Positions 43,095 through 52,936 of a stretch of 64,000 nt of DNA are shown here, in pieces. Position numbers and translations under genes: made by a program. The stretch is taken from contig NZ_PYCN01000021.1 of assembly GCF_003062295.1 (NCBI RefSeq), forward strand, positions 78,786-142,785, given 5' to 3'. This DNA is from Bradyrhizobium algeriense (GTDB lineage Bacteria; Pseudomonadota; Alphaproteobacteria; Rhizobiales; Xanthobacteraceae). Positions within the stretch are counted from its first letter, which is position 1. Every line of letters begins with the position of its first letter. Below the pieces are notes generated by a model. The model searched no databases. It was not told the origin of the DNA and saw only the letters and a program-made list of their open reading frames with translations.

Positions 43095-43443
43095 GAGGCG
43101 ATGCCCGGGTCATCCGTTGAATGGTCGTCCGCTTGAAGAAGCGCAAGCGGCCCGTGCGATGCGTGGGCCGAAGACCTGTGCCGCTGTGTGACGCATGTCT
43201 CCAATGTCATATCACCGAGATCATTTCCCGGTAACAATGCGTGTTCCTAAACCCCCTTATGCCGCTTCTTTGCCTCAATCAAACCAAAATATCTCCTCAT
43301 TCGCACCGCCCGGCGCCGTTTTTTGAGCCCATTCCGTGTGCGACTTTAACCATCAGTAAAGGGGCTCCTGTACGTCGACAAGAGCAAGAAGCAAGGTGCA
43401 GGGGACGCCCGTAGTTGCGTTCAGTAGTGGGGAGCATCATCCA
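43095..43443. other. Long leader without a recognised gene, upstream of the Sel1-type gene
   Basis: This 349-base gap is AT-richer in its centre (43200-43350) and holds no plausible open frame. A small hairpin CGGCCC(43148)/GGGCCG(43170) lies near the left end. TTAAC-x6-TAAA at about 43345 is an imperfect half match to the CtrA box TTAA-N7-TTAA. A promoter probably lies near 43250-43400, but I cannot name a -35/-10 pair with confidence. Confidence 0.35.
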
Positions 43444-44562
43444 ATGGCGGAGAATACCAGGCTGCCAACACAGCCAAGAGATCCGTTTGACCGGTTCGAC
43501 GAAGCTATCAGCGATCCTCGGTTGTACGAAGCGGATCAGTCTCGATACGCGCAGCTACGAGAGCAGCTACGGTATGAGCCGGAACCTCAATATGAACCGG
43601 AACCTCAGTATGAGCAGCCTCAGTATAAGCAGCCTCAATACGAGCAGCCCTTTGCGCTGTCGTTTGAGCGGACGGATGTGCTGCCGGAGGAGCTTCCGCC
43701 GCACGAGCCGGTACCGCTTTTCCTCTCCAACTACGAAGAAGAGTCTCACCAGCAGCTTTCCGAATATGCTTTCGCGGGCGGCGACCGGCGGTTCGGCAGC
43801 GGTGGGCTGAAGAAGGCGCGCGCGGGGCGCATCGTAACCGGCGTCGTGGTGGTGTCGGCAATAGCGGCCGTTCTCGCACTGTTTTCCATCGACTCGACCC
43901 GTGCTGTCATCTTCAACGCCTCGCTCGGCGGTGGTGGTGGCGGCAGCGCGCCGCCGCCCGCTCAGCTCGCCGCGGCGATGCCGGAGCCTGCGCAGCCGCA
44001 GCGCATTGCCGCGCCGCCGCTCGCCGCCGAACCGTCCGGAGCAGAAGTTGCGGCTGCGCGCCGCACGCCGCCCAATGCGCTGGCATCGGCATCGCCGACG
44101 CGCGACGAAATCGCCGCCGCCTATCAGAGTGCGCTCAAGGGCAAAGTCGCGGTACCCGAGCCGGTGGCGCGCGAAGCCGCCCGTGAGGTCGCTGCGGTAA
44201 CACCGACGACCCCGGTGGTCGCGGTCGCTCCGGTCGTTCGTGAGCCCGTTCCGGTGACGCGTGAAGCGGCTCCGGTTCGACGTATCGATCCGGACGAGCT
44301 TGCGGCGCTGCTAAAGCGGGCGAAGAGCCTGCTTGCGATCGGCGACATCACTTCCGCCCGACTGCTGCTCGAACGGGCCGCGGACGCCCAGGAGGCGGAA
44401 GCCGCCCTGATGCTGGCGGGAACGTATGATCCGCTGGTGCTGGGCAGCCAGGACTTGCGAAGCATCACGCCCGATCCGGCAGCGGCGCGGGTTTGGTATC
44501 AGAAGGCCGCCCAACTCGGTTCAGCAGACGCGAAGCGGCGGCTCGGTCAGCTGCAGAACTAG
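43444..44562 (+). CDS. Single-span membrane protein with Sel1-type C-terminal repeat
   Basis: The 372-residue protein has a cytosolic acidic N-terminus containing five tandem Tyr/Glu/Pro/Gln units (YEPEPQ, YEPEPQ, YEQPQ, YKQPQ, YEQP; residues 44-69). One membrane helix (129-149) and a long Ala/Pro-rich periplasmic linker follow. A C-terminal pair of helices (AKSLLAIGDITSARLLLERA; AARVWYQKAAQLGSADAKRR) matches a Sel1/TPR-like repeat. Such proteins are common in Bradyrhizobium as hypothetical secretion- or envelope-related proteins. The ATG at 43444 has GGGGAG upstream. It is followed 52 bases later by the TAXI solute-binding protein gene and may be cotranscribed. Confidence 0.8.
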   Translation: MAENTRLPTQPRDPFDRFDEAISDPRLYEADQSRYAQLREQLRYEPEPQYEPEPQYEQPQYKQPQYEQPFALSFERTDVLPEELPPHEPVPLFLSNYEEESHQQLSEYAFAGGDRRFGSGGLKKARAGRIVTGVVVVSAIAAVLALFSIDSTRAVIFNASLGGGGGGSAPPPAQLAAAMPEPAQPQRIAAPPLAAEPSGAEVAAARRTPPNALASASPTRDEIAAAYQSALKGKVAVPEPVAREAAREVAAVTPTTPVVAVAPVVREPVPVTREAAPVRRIDPDELAALLKRAKSLLAIGDITSARLLLERAADAQEAEAALMLAGTYDPLVLGSQDLRSITPDPAAARVWYQKAAQLGSADAKRRLGQLQN

Positions 44563-44614
44563 GCAATCAACTACTGAATTAGAGAAATACTCAAGACCAG
44601 CGCGAGAGGTATTT

Positions 44615-45793
44615 ATGCGACATTTGTTCGGAATGGCATTGCTCGCCATGACGATGGCATGCAGCAACACGGCGGCCCGGGCGGCAGAGACGGAGTACGA
44701 TCCGGCCAAGGTCAGCGAAAGCCTGAAGGCCATTTTTCAGTTCGGTTCGGTCGCCACCAAGCAGGCGCTGAACGCCAATACGGTCACACTGATCTCGGGG
44801 ACGATCGGCGGCACCTATGTGCAATTCGGTGCCGACCTCGCTTCCGTGCTCGACGACGGAAACAAGTTACGCGTACTTCCGATCGTCGGGCGCGGCTCTG
44901 TGCAGAGCGTCGCCGACATCCTGTTCCTGCAGGGCGTCGACCTCGGCATCGTGCGAGCCGACACGCTCGACTATCTGGAGAAAAAAGGCTTCGCAAAGGA
45001 CATCAAGAAGCAGTTCACCTATGTGACCAAGCTTTACAATGAAGAGATGTACGTCCTCGCCTCGAAATCGGTCACCAACATCAACCAGCTCAACGGCAAG
45101 AAGGTCAGTGTCGATCTTCCCAACGGCGGCACCTTCGTCACCGCGGCGATCGTGTTCGAGCGGCTCGGCATCAAGCCTAACTTCCTCTATCTCGAACAGC
45201 GCATCGCGATGGAGAAGATGAGGGCCGGCGAGATCGACGCGGTGATTGCGGTCGGCGGCAAACCCTACAAGTCGGTCGCAGGCTTCAAGGACGATCGTTT
45301 CCACCTCGTTCCGGTCGACTATTCGCGGCCGCTGCAGACCGACTATCTGCCCGCGACCCTTACGTCGAAGGACTATCCCAACCTGATTGCGGAAGGGGGG
45401 AAGGTCGATACCATCGCCGTGCCTGCGGTGCTCGCCGCCTACAACTGGGCCCCCAACACCGACCGCTATCGCAAGCTGGCTCTGTTCGTGGACGCGTTTT
45501 TCACGAAGTTCCCGACGTTCCAGAACCCGCCGTTCCACCCGAAGTGGAAGGAGGTCTCGCTGTCGGCGCCGTTGCCCGACTGGCAGCGTCTGCCGGTCGC
45601 CGATCAATGGCTCAAGAGCCATAACGTCGAGGCCGTGTCGCGCGCCAGGTTCGATGAATTCCTGAAACAGAGCCCTGCGACCGCGGCAAACGTCAAGTCG
45701 GACGCGGACAAGGAAACCCTGTTCAGGCAATTCCAGGCCTGGGAGGCCGAGCGAGGCACGAGGGCGCAGGCTCCCCAGCCGGCGCAGCGCTAG
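44615..45793 (+). CDS. TAXI-family TRAP solute-binding protein
   Basis: The 392-residue protein has a signal peptide (cleavage near ARA-AE, residue 24). It has the TAXI fold: ISGTIGGTYVQFGADLASVL near 52-71, followed by RGSVQSVADILFLQGVDLGI and IAMEKMRAGEIDAVIAVGGK. It would bind an anionic ligand such as a carboxylate in the periplasm. No TRAP membrane subunits (DctQM type) are in this window, so either the permease is elsewhere or the protein has another role. The ATG at 44615 gives the signal peptide. The C-terminal tail is Gln/Ala/Pro-rich. Confidence 0.9.
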   Translation: MRHLFGMALLAMTMACSNTAARAAETEYDPAKVSESLKAIFQFGSVATKQALNANTVTLISGTIGGTYVQFGADLASVLDDGNKLRVLPIVGRGSVQSVADILFLQGVDLGIVRADTLDYLEKKGFAKDIKKQFTYVTKLYNEEMYVLASKSVTNINQLNGKKVSVDLPNGGTFVTAAIVFERLGIKPNFLYLEQRIAMEKMRAGEIDAVIAVGGKPYKSVAGFKDDRFHLVPVDYSRPLQTDYLPATLTSKDYPNLIAEGGKVDTIAVPAVLAAYNWAPNTDRYRKLALFVDAFFTKFPTFQNPPFHPKWKEVSLSAPLPDWQRLPVADQWLKSHNVEAVSRARFDEFLKQSPATAANVKSDADKETLFRQFQAWEAERGTRAQAPQPAQR

Positions 45794-45801
45794 AGCGCCG
45801 G

Positions 45802-46188
45802 CTATTCCGTCACTCCAGCGGTGTCGATCCCGCGCTTCAGCGCCGCGCGGGCGGCATCGCGATGCTCCTGCGTGATGTGGCCCGCGACCATGCGGATGGC
45901 GGTGGCCAGGACGGCGGCATCGTCGGTAAACCCGAGCAACGGCAGCATGTCCGGCATGAAATCGAGCGGCAGAATGAAATAGGCGACGGCGCCAAGCAGC
46001 GCCGCCTGCACGTGACGCGGCGTCTCCCTGTCGAACGCACAATAATAGGCTGCGAGCAGGTCTTCGGCGAAGGGAAGCTGCGCCACCACCTGCTTGAACT
46101 TGATCCAGAAGCGCCGACGCACGCTTTCACGGTCCTGCGCCAGCCGGTCGGCCGGATCGAAACCTGCGGTGTGGTCGGACGATGCCAT
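45802..46188 (-). CDS. YkvA-family (DUF1232) membrane protein
   Basis: The 128-residue protein has the DUF1232 core: AALLGAVAYFILPLDFMPDM, then LPLLGFTDDAAVLATAIR, with one or two hydrophobic segments (about 62-78 and 84-103). YkvA-like proteins are small and of unknown function, often predicted to sit in the membrane. The start at 46188 is the ATG nearest the first helix that keeps the usual length. It is downstream of a pterin carbinolamine dehydratase gene (about 100 bases between them) and convergent with the TAXI gene. Confidence 0.88.
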   Translation of the reverse strand: MASSDHTAGFDPADRLAQDRESVRRRFWIKFKQVVAQLPFAEDLLAAYYCAFDRETPRHVQAALLGAVAYFILPLDFMPDMLPLLGFTDDAAVLATAIRMVAGHITQEHRDAARAALKRGIDTAGVTE

Positions 46189-46292
46189 CGCGGCGCTCCC
46201 TCTGATCCGGCGCGGCAGATCGCCGCGGCCGATCGTATGATTCAAGAATTGGGGATGTCCGCCCCGCCCCGCAAGATCGCGGGCGCGCGAAC

Positions 46293-46598
46293 TCAGGTGA
46301 CGCCCAATTGCCTCGCGATCGCATTCATCGCCTTGGCCAGATCGATGTCGAGCCGGGTGACGCCGCCGGCGTCGTGGGTCGCCAGCACCACTTCCACCGT
46401 CTTGTAGACGTTCTTCCATTCCGGATGATGGTCGTTCTTTTCCGCCACCAGCGCGGCGCGGGACATGAATCCGAAGGCTTCGTTGAAATCCCTGAAGGTG
46501 AAGGTCCGCCCGATCGCCTCGCGTCCGGGCGTCTCGGACCAGCCGGGAAGTTCCGCCAGCGCCGATTTCCGTGCCTCCGCCGACAGCCGTTCCGCCAT
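46293..46598 (-). CDS. phhB: Pterin-4a-carbinolamine dehydratase
   Basis: The 101-residue protein has the family signature EKNDHHPEWKNVYKTVEVVL and the downstream THDAGGVTRLDIDLAKAMNA. The two adjacent histidines and the Trp-containing motif are the active site. The enzyme dehydrates the carbinolamine formed when aromatic amino acid hydroxylases use tetrahydropterin. In bacteria lacking those hydroxylases it may serve other pterin chemistry. No phenylalanine hydroxylase is nearby. It is cytosolic, and likely cotranscribed with the YkvA gene. Confidence 0.93.
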   Translation of the reverse strand: MAERLSAEARKSALAELPGWSETPGREAIGRTFTFRDFNEAFGFMSRAALVAEKNDHHPEWKNVYKTVEVVLATHDAGGVTRLDIDLAKAMNAIARQLGVT

Positions 46599-46814
46599 GA
46601 TCGCCTCCCGTTTCAGATCGCTTCTACCCTAACACCGAAGGCCGCATCGGAGATCCCTCGCCCAAAATGGGCCGCAACGGGTGCCAATGGCGGTTTGCGG
46701 CGCCGGTAACCATGACGCAGATGTAACAATGGTTAGGCGGGAAATTTGCTAGGGTGCTCGTGTAAGTGTGCCCGGCGGCATGAAGTTGCACCTCCAACGA
46801 TCATCCAGGGATTG

Positions 46815-48236
46815 ATGACCGACGGCCCCCTTCTTTCGGAACAGCCGGCCCCACCTTCGCCCCGCTCAGCGAAACGACGGCTGACCTTCGTTACGCTGGC
46901 TGGCGTGCTGGCCATCGTCGGTGCGCTGGTGGCCGGCTATTACTTTGCCATGCGGCCCGTGACCCTGCGGATCGCCGTCGGCCCAGCCAACAGCGACGAC
47001 CTCAAGGTCGTTCAGAACCTGACGCAGGCCTTCAACAACCAGCGAAACAGCGTGGTCCGGTTGCGCCCGGTGCAGACCGATGGCGCGGTGGCGAGCGCCA
47101 ATCTGCTCGGCGAAGGCAAGGCCGATCTCGCCATCATCAGGGGCGACCTCGATGTGCCGAAGAATGCGCAGGCCGTGGCAACGCTGCGCAAGAACGTCGT
47201 GGTGCTGTGGGTGCCGCCTGCGGCCAAGACCAAGGGCAGGAAGGCCGCGCCCGCCGTCACGAAAATCGGCCAGCTCGCCGGGCGCCGCATCGGCGTCGTC
47301 GGTCGCACCCAAGCCAACGTCAATCTGCTCAAGGTGATCCTGCGGCAATACGGCGTCGATCCGGCGAAGGTCGAGATCGTCCAGTTCCCCGCCAACGAGG
47401 CTGCCGAGGCCATTCGCAACCAGAAGGCCGACGCCTATCTTGCCGCCGGCCCGGTCAACAGCAAGATCACGGCGGATGCAATCGCGGCCTCCGCGCGCGA
47501 CGGCGGCACGCCGAAATTCCTCGCGATCGATTCGGCCGAGGCTATTGCGCAGAACCATCCCGCCTATGAGGCCTCCGAGATCCCGGCCGGGACGTTTGGC
47601 AGCGCGCCAAGCCGGCCCGAGGAAGAGGTCAAGACCATCAGCTTCTCGCACCACATCGTGGCGCGCAGGGGCGTTGCGGAATCGACCGTCGCCATCTTTA
47701 CACGGCAGTTGTTTGCAATCCGCCAGACGCTGAAGAACGAATTTCCGCTGGCCGCCAAGATCGAGACGCCCGATACCGACAAAGACGCCACGATCCCCGT
47801 TCATCCCGGCGCCGCCGCCTTTGTCGACGGCGAGGAAAAAACCTTCCTCGACCGCTACAGCGATTACATCTGGTGGGCATTAATGGCGCTGTCGGCGATG
47901 GGCTCCGCCGGCGCCTGGTTCGCCGGCTATCTCAAGAAGGATGAGCGCAACGTCAACACCTCGCAGCGCGACCGGCTGCTCGACATGCTCGCCACCGCGC
48001 GTCAATGCGATTCGATGGAAGAGCTCGACCAGATGCAGTCGGAAGCGGACGCTATTCTGCGCCACACGCTGCTATGCTACGAGCACGGGACGATCGAGGA
48101 AGGCACGTTGACTGCGTTCAACATCGCGATCGAGCAGTTCCACAACGCGGTGGCCGACCGCAAGGCGCTGTTGATGAGCATGCCGCAAAACCTGCAGCGG
48201 GCGAGCGCGCAATTCCGCGCGGCCAGCAACGCCTGA
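46815..48236 (+). CDS. Membrane-anchored TAXI-type protein with a second helix and cytosolic tail
   Basis: The 473-residue protein starts with a membrane helix (24-46) instead of a cleaved signal. A TAXI/NMT1-like periplasmic domain follows (VTLRIAVGPANSDDLKVVQN, then GKADLAIIRGDLDVPKNAQA). A second helix (about 351-373) precedes a C-terminal region of about 100 residues with predicted helices. This two-helix layout puts the binding domain outside and a helical tail inside, unlike a normal binding protein. It may sense a ligand and signal inward. The ATG at 46815 begins the anchored form; a small inverted repeat TAACCAT...ATGGTTA (46707-46735) lies upstream and could be an operator. Confidence 0.83.
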   Translation: MTDGPLLSEQPAPPSPRSAKRRLTFVTLAGVLAIVGALVAGYYFAMRPVTLRIAVGPANSDDLKVVQNLTQAFNNQRNSVVRLRPVQTDGAVASANLLGEGKADLAIIRGDLDVPKNAQAVATLRKNVVVLWVPPAAKTKGRKAAPAVTKIGQLAGRRIGVVGRTQANVNLLKVILRQYGVDPAKVEIVQFPANEAAEAIRNQKADAYLAAGPVNSKITADAIAASARDGGTPKFLAIDSAEAIAQNHPAYEASEIPAGTFGSAPSRPEEEVKTISFSHHIVARRGVAESTVAIFTRQLFAIRQTLKNEFPLAAKIETPDTDKDATIPVHPGAAAFVDGEEKTFLDRYSDYIWWALMALSAMGSAGAWFAGYLKKDERNVNTSQRDRLLDMLATARQCDSMEELDQMQSEADAILRHTLLCYEHGTIEEGTLTAFNIAIEQFHNAVADRKALLMSMPQNLQRASAQFRAASNA

Positions 48237-48327
48237 TCTGCAATTCCGGTAATCGAACCGTCATCAATTCTTTCTACGTCTGTCGCCGCTATTATTGCAT
48301 TCTGGCGCCGGACCCAAGGAGGCTTGC

Positions 48328-49890
48328 ATGACGTTCAGGGTTTCTCGCGGATTTTCCCGGCGTCGTTTTCTCTCCACCGCTGGCGCAGGCGCCATCAGCG
48401 CGCTCGCAATGCCTTATCTCAGCCGCGCCGCCGACCGGCCGGTCGTGACATGCGGCGTGCAATCCGGCGACGTCGGCACTGACGGCGGCGTGGTGTGGGC
48501 GCGCGCCGACCGTCCGTCGCAAATGCTGGTCGAAGTCGCCACGACGGAGTCCTTTGCCAACGCGCGGACGCTGCCGCCGATCGCGGCGCTGCCCGAAAGC
48601 GACTTCACCGCGAAAATGCTGCTGGAAAACCTGCCTGCCGGGCAGGAGATCCTCTACCGTGTCCGGTTTCGCGACCTCGCGCACATCGGCATCGAAAGCG
48701 AGCCGGTGGTCGGGCGGTTCCGCACCGCCCCTGGCGATCGCCGCGACGTCAATTTCGTCTGGGGCGGCGACGTTGCCGGACAGGGCTGGGGCATCAACCC
48801 TGACGATGGCGGCATGTTCGCCTTCGCCACCATGCGCAAGCATCGCCCGGATTTCCTGCTGCACTCCGGCGACACCGTCTATGCCGACGGACCGATCAAG
48901 AGCGAGGTGACGCTGCCCGACGGCAAGGTCTGGAAGAATGTGACCACCCCGGAAAAGTCAAAGGTCGCCGAAACGCTCGACGAATTCCGCGCCGCGCACA
49001 AGTACAATTTCATGGACGAGCATCTGCGCGCGTTCAACGCCGAAGTGCCGGTCTTCGTGCAATGGGACGACCACGAGGTCGTCAACAACTGGTCGCTGTC
49101 GAAGGAATTGCCTGCGGCCTACAAGGAACGCAACATCACCGCGCTCGCGGCCCGTTCGGCACGCGCGTTCCACGAAATGTATCCGATGCGCGAGAGCATC
49201 ACGGAGCCGGGGCGGGTCTATCGCGCGCTGAATTACGGTCCGCATCTCGACGTGTTCATGCTGGATGAACGCAGCTATCGCGGCGCCAACGGCCCGAACC
49301 AGGAGACGGCCTACGGGCCGGAAAGCTATTTTCTCGGACCTGCGCAACTCGCCTGGCTGAAACGGGGGCTATTGAATTCGCGCGCCACCTGGAAAGTGAT
49401 CGCATCCGACATGCCGCTCAGCATCATCGTCTATGACGATGCTCGCAACAAGAAGGGCTCGGAGGCCGTTGCGCAGAACGACGGGCCGCCGCGCGGCCGC
49501 GAACTGGAGATCGCCGACCTCCTGCGCTTCATCAAGACGTCAGGCGTCGTCAACACCGTGTGGCTGACGGCGGACGTGCACTACGCCGCCGCGCACTACT
49601 ACAACCCCGACAAGGCGCAGTTTGGGGAGTTCGACCCGTTCTGGGAGTTCGTCGCCGGGCCGCTGCACGCCGGCACGTTCGGACCGAACGACCTCGACAA
49701 CACCTTCGGACCGGAAGTGAAGTTCATCAAGGCGCCGGGGCCCGGCAATCAAAACCTGCCGCCATCGGCCGGAATGCAGTTCTTCGGCCACGTCAGGATC
49801 GACGGCAAGACCGGCCAGCTGACCGTGACCCTGCGCGATCGCGCCGATGTCGCGCTATGGTCGACGACGCTCGATCCCAAACCCGTATAG
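48328..49890 (+). CDS. phoD: PhoD-type alkaline phosphatase, Tat-exported
   Basis: The 520-residue protein carries a Tat signal (GFSRRRFLSTAGAGA near residues 8-22) and a PhoD N-terminal domain, followed by the metallophosphatase core. FVWGGDVAGQGWGI, LLHSGDTVYADG and WDDHEVVNNW give the metal ligands. LTADVHYAAAHYYNPDKAQF is typical of the C-terminal part. PhoD enzymes use Fe/Ca to release phosphate from mono- and diesters in the periplasm. AAGGAGG just before the ATG at 48328 supports that start. It may be regulated by phosphate, but no PHO box was recognised in the short upstream gap. Confidence 0.93.
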   Translation: MTFRVSRGFSRRRFLSTAGAGAISALAMPYLSRAADRPVVTCGVQSGDVGTDGGVVWARADRPSQMLVEVATTESFANARTLPPIAALPESDFTAKMLLENLPAGQEILYRVRFRDLAHIGIESEPVVGRFRTAPGDRRDVNFVWGGDVAGQGWGINPDDGGMFAFATMRKHRPDFLLHSGDTVYADGPIKSEVTLPDGKVWKNVTTPEKSKVAETLDEFRAAHKYNFMDEHLRAFNAEVPVFVQWDDHEVVNNWSLSKELPAAYKERNITALAARSARAFHEMYPMRESITEPGRVYRALNYGPHLDVFMLDERSYRGANGPNQETAYGPESYFLGPAQLAWLKRGLLNSRATWKVIASDMPLSIIVYDDARNKKGSEAVAQNDGPPRGRELEIADLLRFIKTSGVVNTVWLTADVHYAAAHYYNPDKAQFGEFDPFWEFVAGPLHAGTFGPNDLDNTFGPEVKFIKAPGPGNQNLPPSAGMQFFGHVRIDGKTGQLTVTLRDRADVALWSTTLDPKPV

Positions 49891-49912
49891 TCGCTGCGCA
49901 GGCCGCGACCGC

Positions 49913-50308
49913 TCAAGGCCTGATGCCGCAATTCTTCAAGAGCGCCTGCAGTGCATCGGTCGAATAGGGCTTGGGTAGCCGCGGCTTCGCCGCGAATGCG
50001 ACCGGGAGCCGGGCGTCGGCGCCATAGCCGGTGACAAAGGCAAATGGAATCTTGAGTGCCTCCAGCCGTTCGGCCACGGCAAAACTCTTCTCGCGGATGA
50101 GGCTGACATCGAGCAGCGCGAATTCCGGCGGCCGGTCGGCGATCATATCGAGCGCTTTGGCCACGTTCGCAGCGGCCCGCACCGTCTTCACGCCAAACCC
50201 CAAGATCGTGTCTTCGAAATCGAGCGCGATGATTGGATCGTCCTCGACGATCAAGACATCGTTGGGCAAGCCGTCATTAGGCGAGCCGTCGCTGCGGCCG
50301 GGTTCCAT
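49913..50308 (-). CDS. Single-domain response regulator
   Basis: The 131-residue protein is a receiver domain alone. Its acidic pocket is in VLIVEDDPIIALDFED (D23, D24), the phosphoacceptor D67 in FALLDVSL, and the K in LPKPY near 115. No DNA-binding or output domain follows. Such receivers with a VEDDP...ALD pattern often pair with HWE-type kinases or act in phosphorelays. It is convergent with phoD and separated from typA by a long repeat-rich gap. A partner kinase is not adjacent; the hybrid kinase at 23557 is remote. Confidence 0.9.
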   Translation of the reverse strand: MEPGRSDGSPNDGLPNDVLIVEDDPIIALDFEDTILGFGVKTVRAAANVAKALDMIADRPPEFALLDVSLIREKSFAVAERLEALKIPFAFVTGYGADARLPVAFAAKPRLPKPYSTDALQALLKNCGIRP

Positions 50309-50676
50309 GCTCTCGCCAGTTCAGGTTTGAAATTTTGATCGGAGACCGGGCCGAAGCCCCGGCAATTGTGCACCCGGCTGACGCCTGAAAGCGCATCCGC
50401 CGACCCCGGAACTGAAACCACCATATCGCCGTTCCGTCGTCTGTCCACTTGTGAACATATCGACGGCCTCAGATTGATTATTGTACCCGAGTTGGGGGAC
50501 CGGGCCAGTGCAATGAGGCCGTCAAAGCCCATTTGACGAGGTTTTGCGAGGATTTGCCCCGACCCCGACAAGGGCAATTGAGCGGCTCCATACCCAAAAT
50601 CAGCTAACCAAATGCCAAACAAACCATTGTTTTTTGGCGTTTTCTGAATATATTGCGCCGCAACGCGTAAGGTATT

Positions 50677-50707
50677 GCCCGGTCTTTTTGGCCGGGCTTC
50701 CTTTTTG
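50677..50707 (+). terminator. Possible attenuator or small-RNA terminator upstream of typA
   Basis: GCCCGG and CCGGGC form a 6-bp stem around TCTTTTTGG, followed by TTCCTTTTT. No annotated gene precedes it on the plus strand, so it either ends an unannotated small RNA or attenuates read-through into typA. Confidence 0.45.
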
Positions 50708-50724
50708 GGGGGAAAGCGCCCCCG

Positions 50725-50800
50725 GAGCATGATCCGGAAAAGCGGGTACCGGTTTTCCCTCGGGATAAACGCGGTGCGCGTTTGCCCGGAGATCATGCTC
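50725..50800. repeat. Palindromic repeat, family F copy 1
   Basis: GAGCATGATCCGGAAAAGCG is followed by GGTACCGGTTTTCC; the unit closes with GCGCGTTTGCCCGGAGATCA TGCTC (split here for length). GAGCATGATC at the left mirrors GATCATGCTC at the right. The GGAAAAGYGGG-ACCGGTTTTCC core is abundant in Bradyrhizobium-type genomes. Confidence 0.82.
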
Positions 50801-50871
50801 AAACAAAATAGATGGAGCGGGATGACAATTCGAAGAAGCGTCATCACGCGCCGGTATTCCAGGTTTTAGAA

Positions 50872-50916
50872 GCGCGATCCGGAAAAGTGGGTCCCGGTTT
50901 TCCGGTGAGATCGCGC
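50872..50916. repeat. Palindromic repeat, family F copy 2
   Basis: GCGCGATCCGGAAAAGTGGG faces CCCGGTTTTCC and GATCGCGC. It is the short version of the element at 50725 and ends 29 bases before the typA ATG, so it lies in the typA leader. Confidence 0.85.
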
Positions 50917-50945
50917 ATCCACCATGCACGACCAGAAGAAGAGCC

Positions 50946-52772
<1,827 letters not shown>

Positions 52773-52790
52773 GCACCCTCCCGTCATGCC

Positions 52791-52882
52791 CCGCGAAGGC
52801 GGGGCATCCAGTAATCACTAGCGCCTGAGATAGAACCGAGGGGCCGCGGCGTACTGGATCATCCGCTTTCGCGGATGATGAC
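52791..52882. repeat. Palindromic repeat after typA
   Basis: CCGTCATGCCCCGCGAAGGC and GGGGCATCCAGTA on the left face TACTGGATCATCCGC, TTTCGCGGATGATGAC on the right. The two halves are not identical but form nested stems. It starts 18 bases after the typA stop and may end its transcript. Confidence 0.72.
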
Positions 52883-52936
52883 AGCTATGCATGCCGCGGC
52901 TTTAGACGCGACCACGAACATGCTAGAGGCAAGGGC

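Larger units (their letters stand above)
50309..50945. other. Long repeat-rich leader between a response regulator and typA
   Basis: This 637-base gap holds no credible gene. The reverse-strand open frame of 198 codons reads through repeats and looks non-coding. It contains two ACCGGTTTTCC-type repeats (50725-50800 and 50872-50916). It also holds a hairpin with GCCCGG/CCGGGC arms (50677-50682 and 50692-50697) followed by TTCCTTTTTGG, which could terminate a short transcript starting upstream. An AT-rich patch at 50590-50650 could hold a promoter. Confidence 0.5.

Noticed and set aside
50251..50847. A 198-codon minus-strand frame in the typA leader.
   Set aside because: It reads through two palindromic repeats and the start of the response regulator gene, and lacks coding character.
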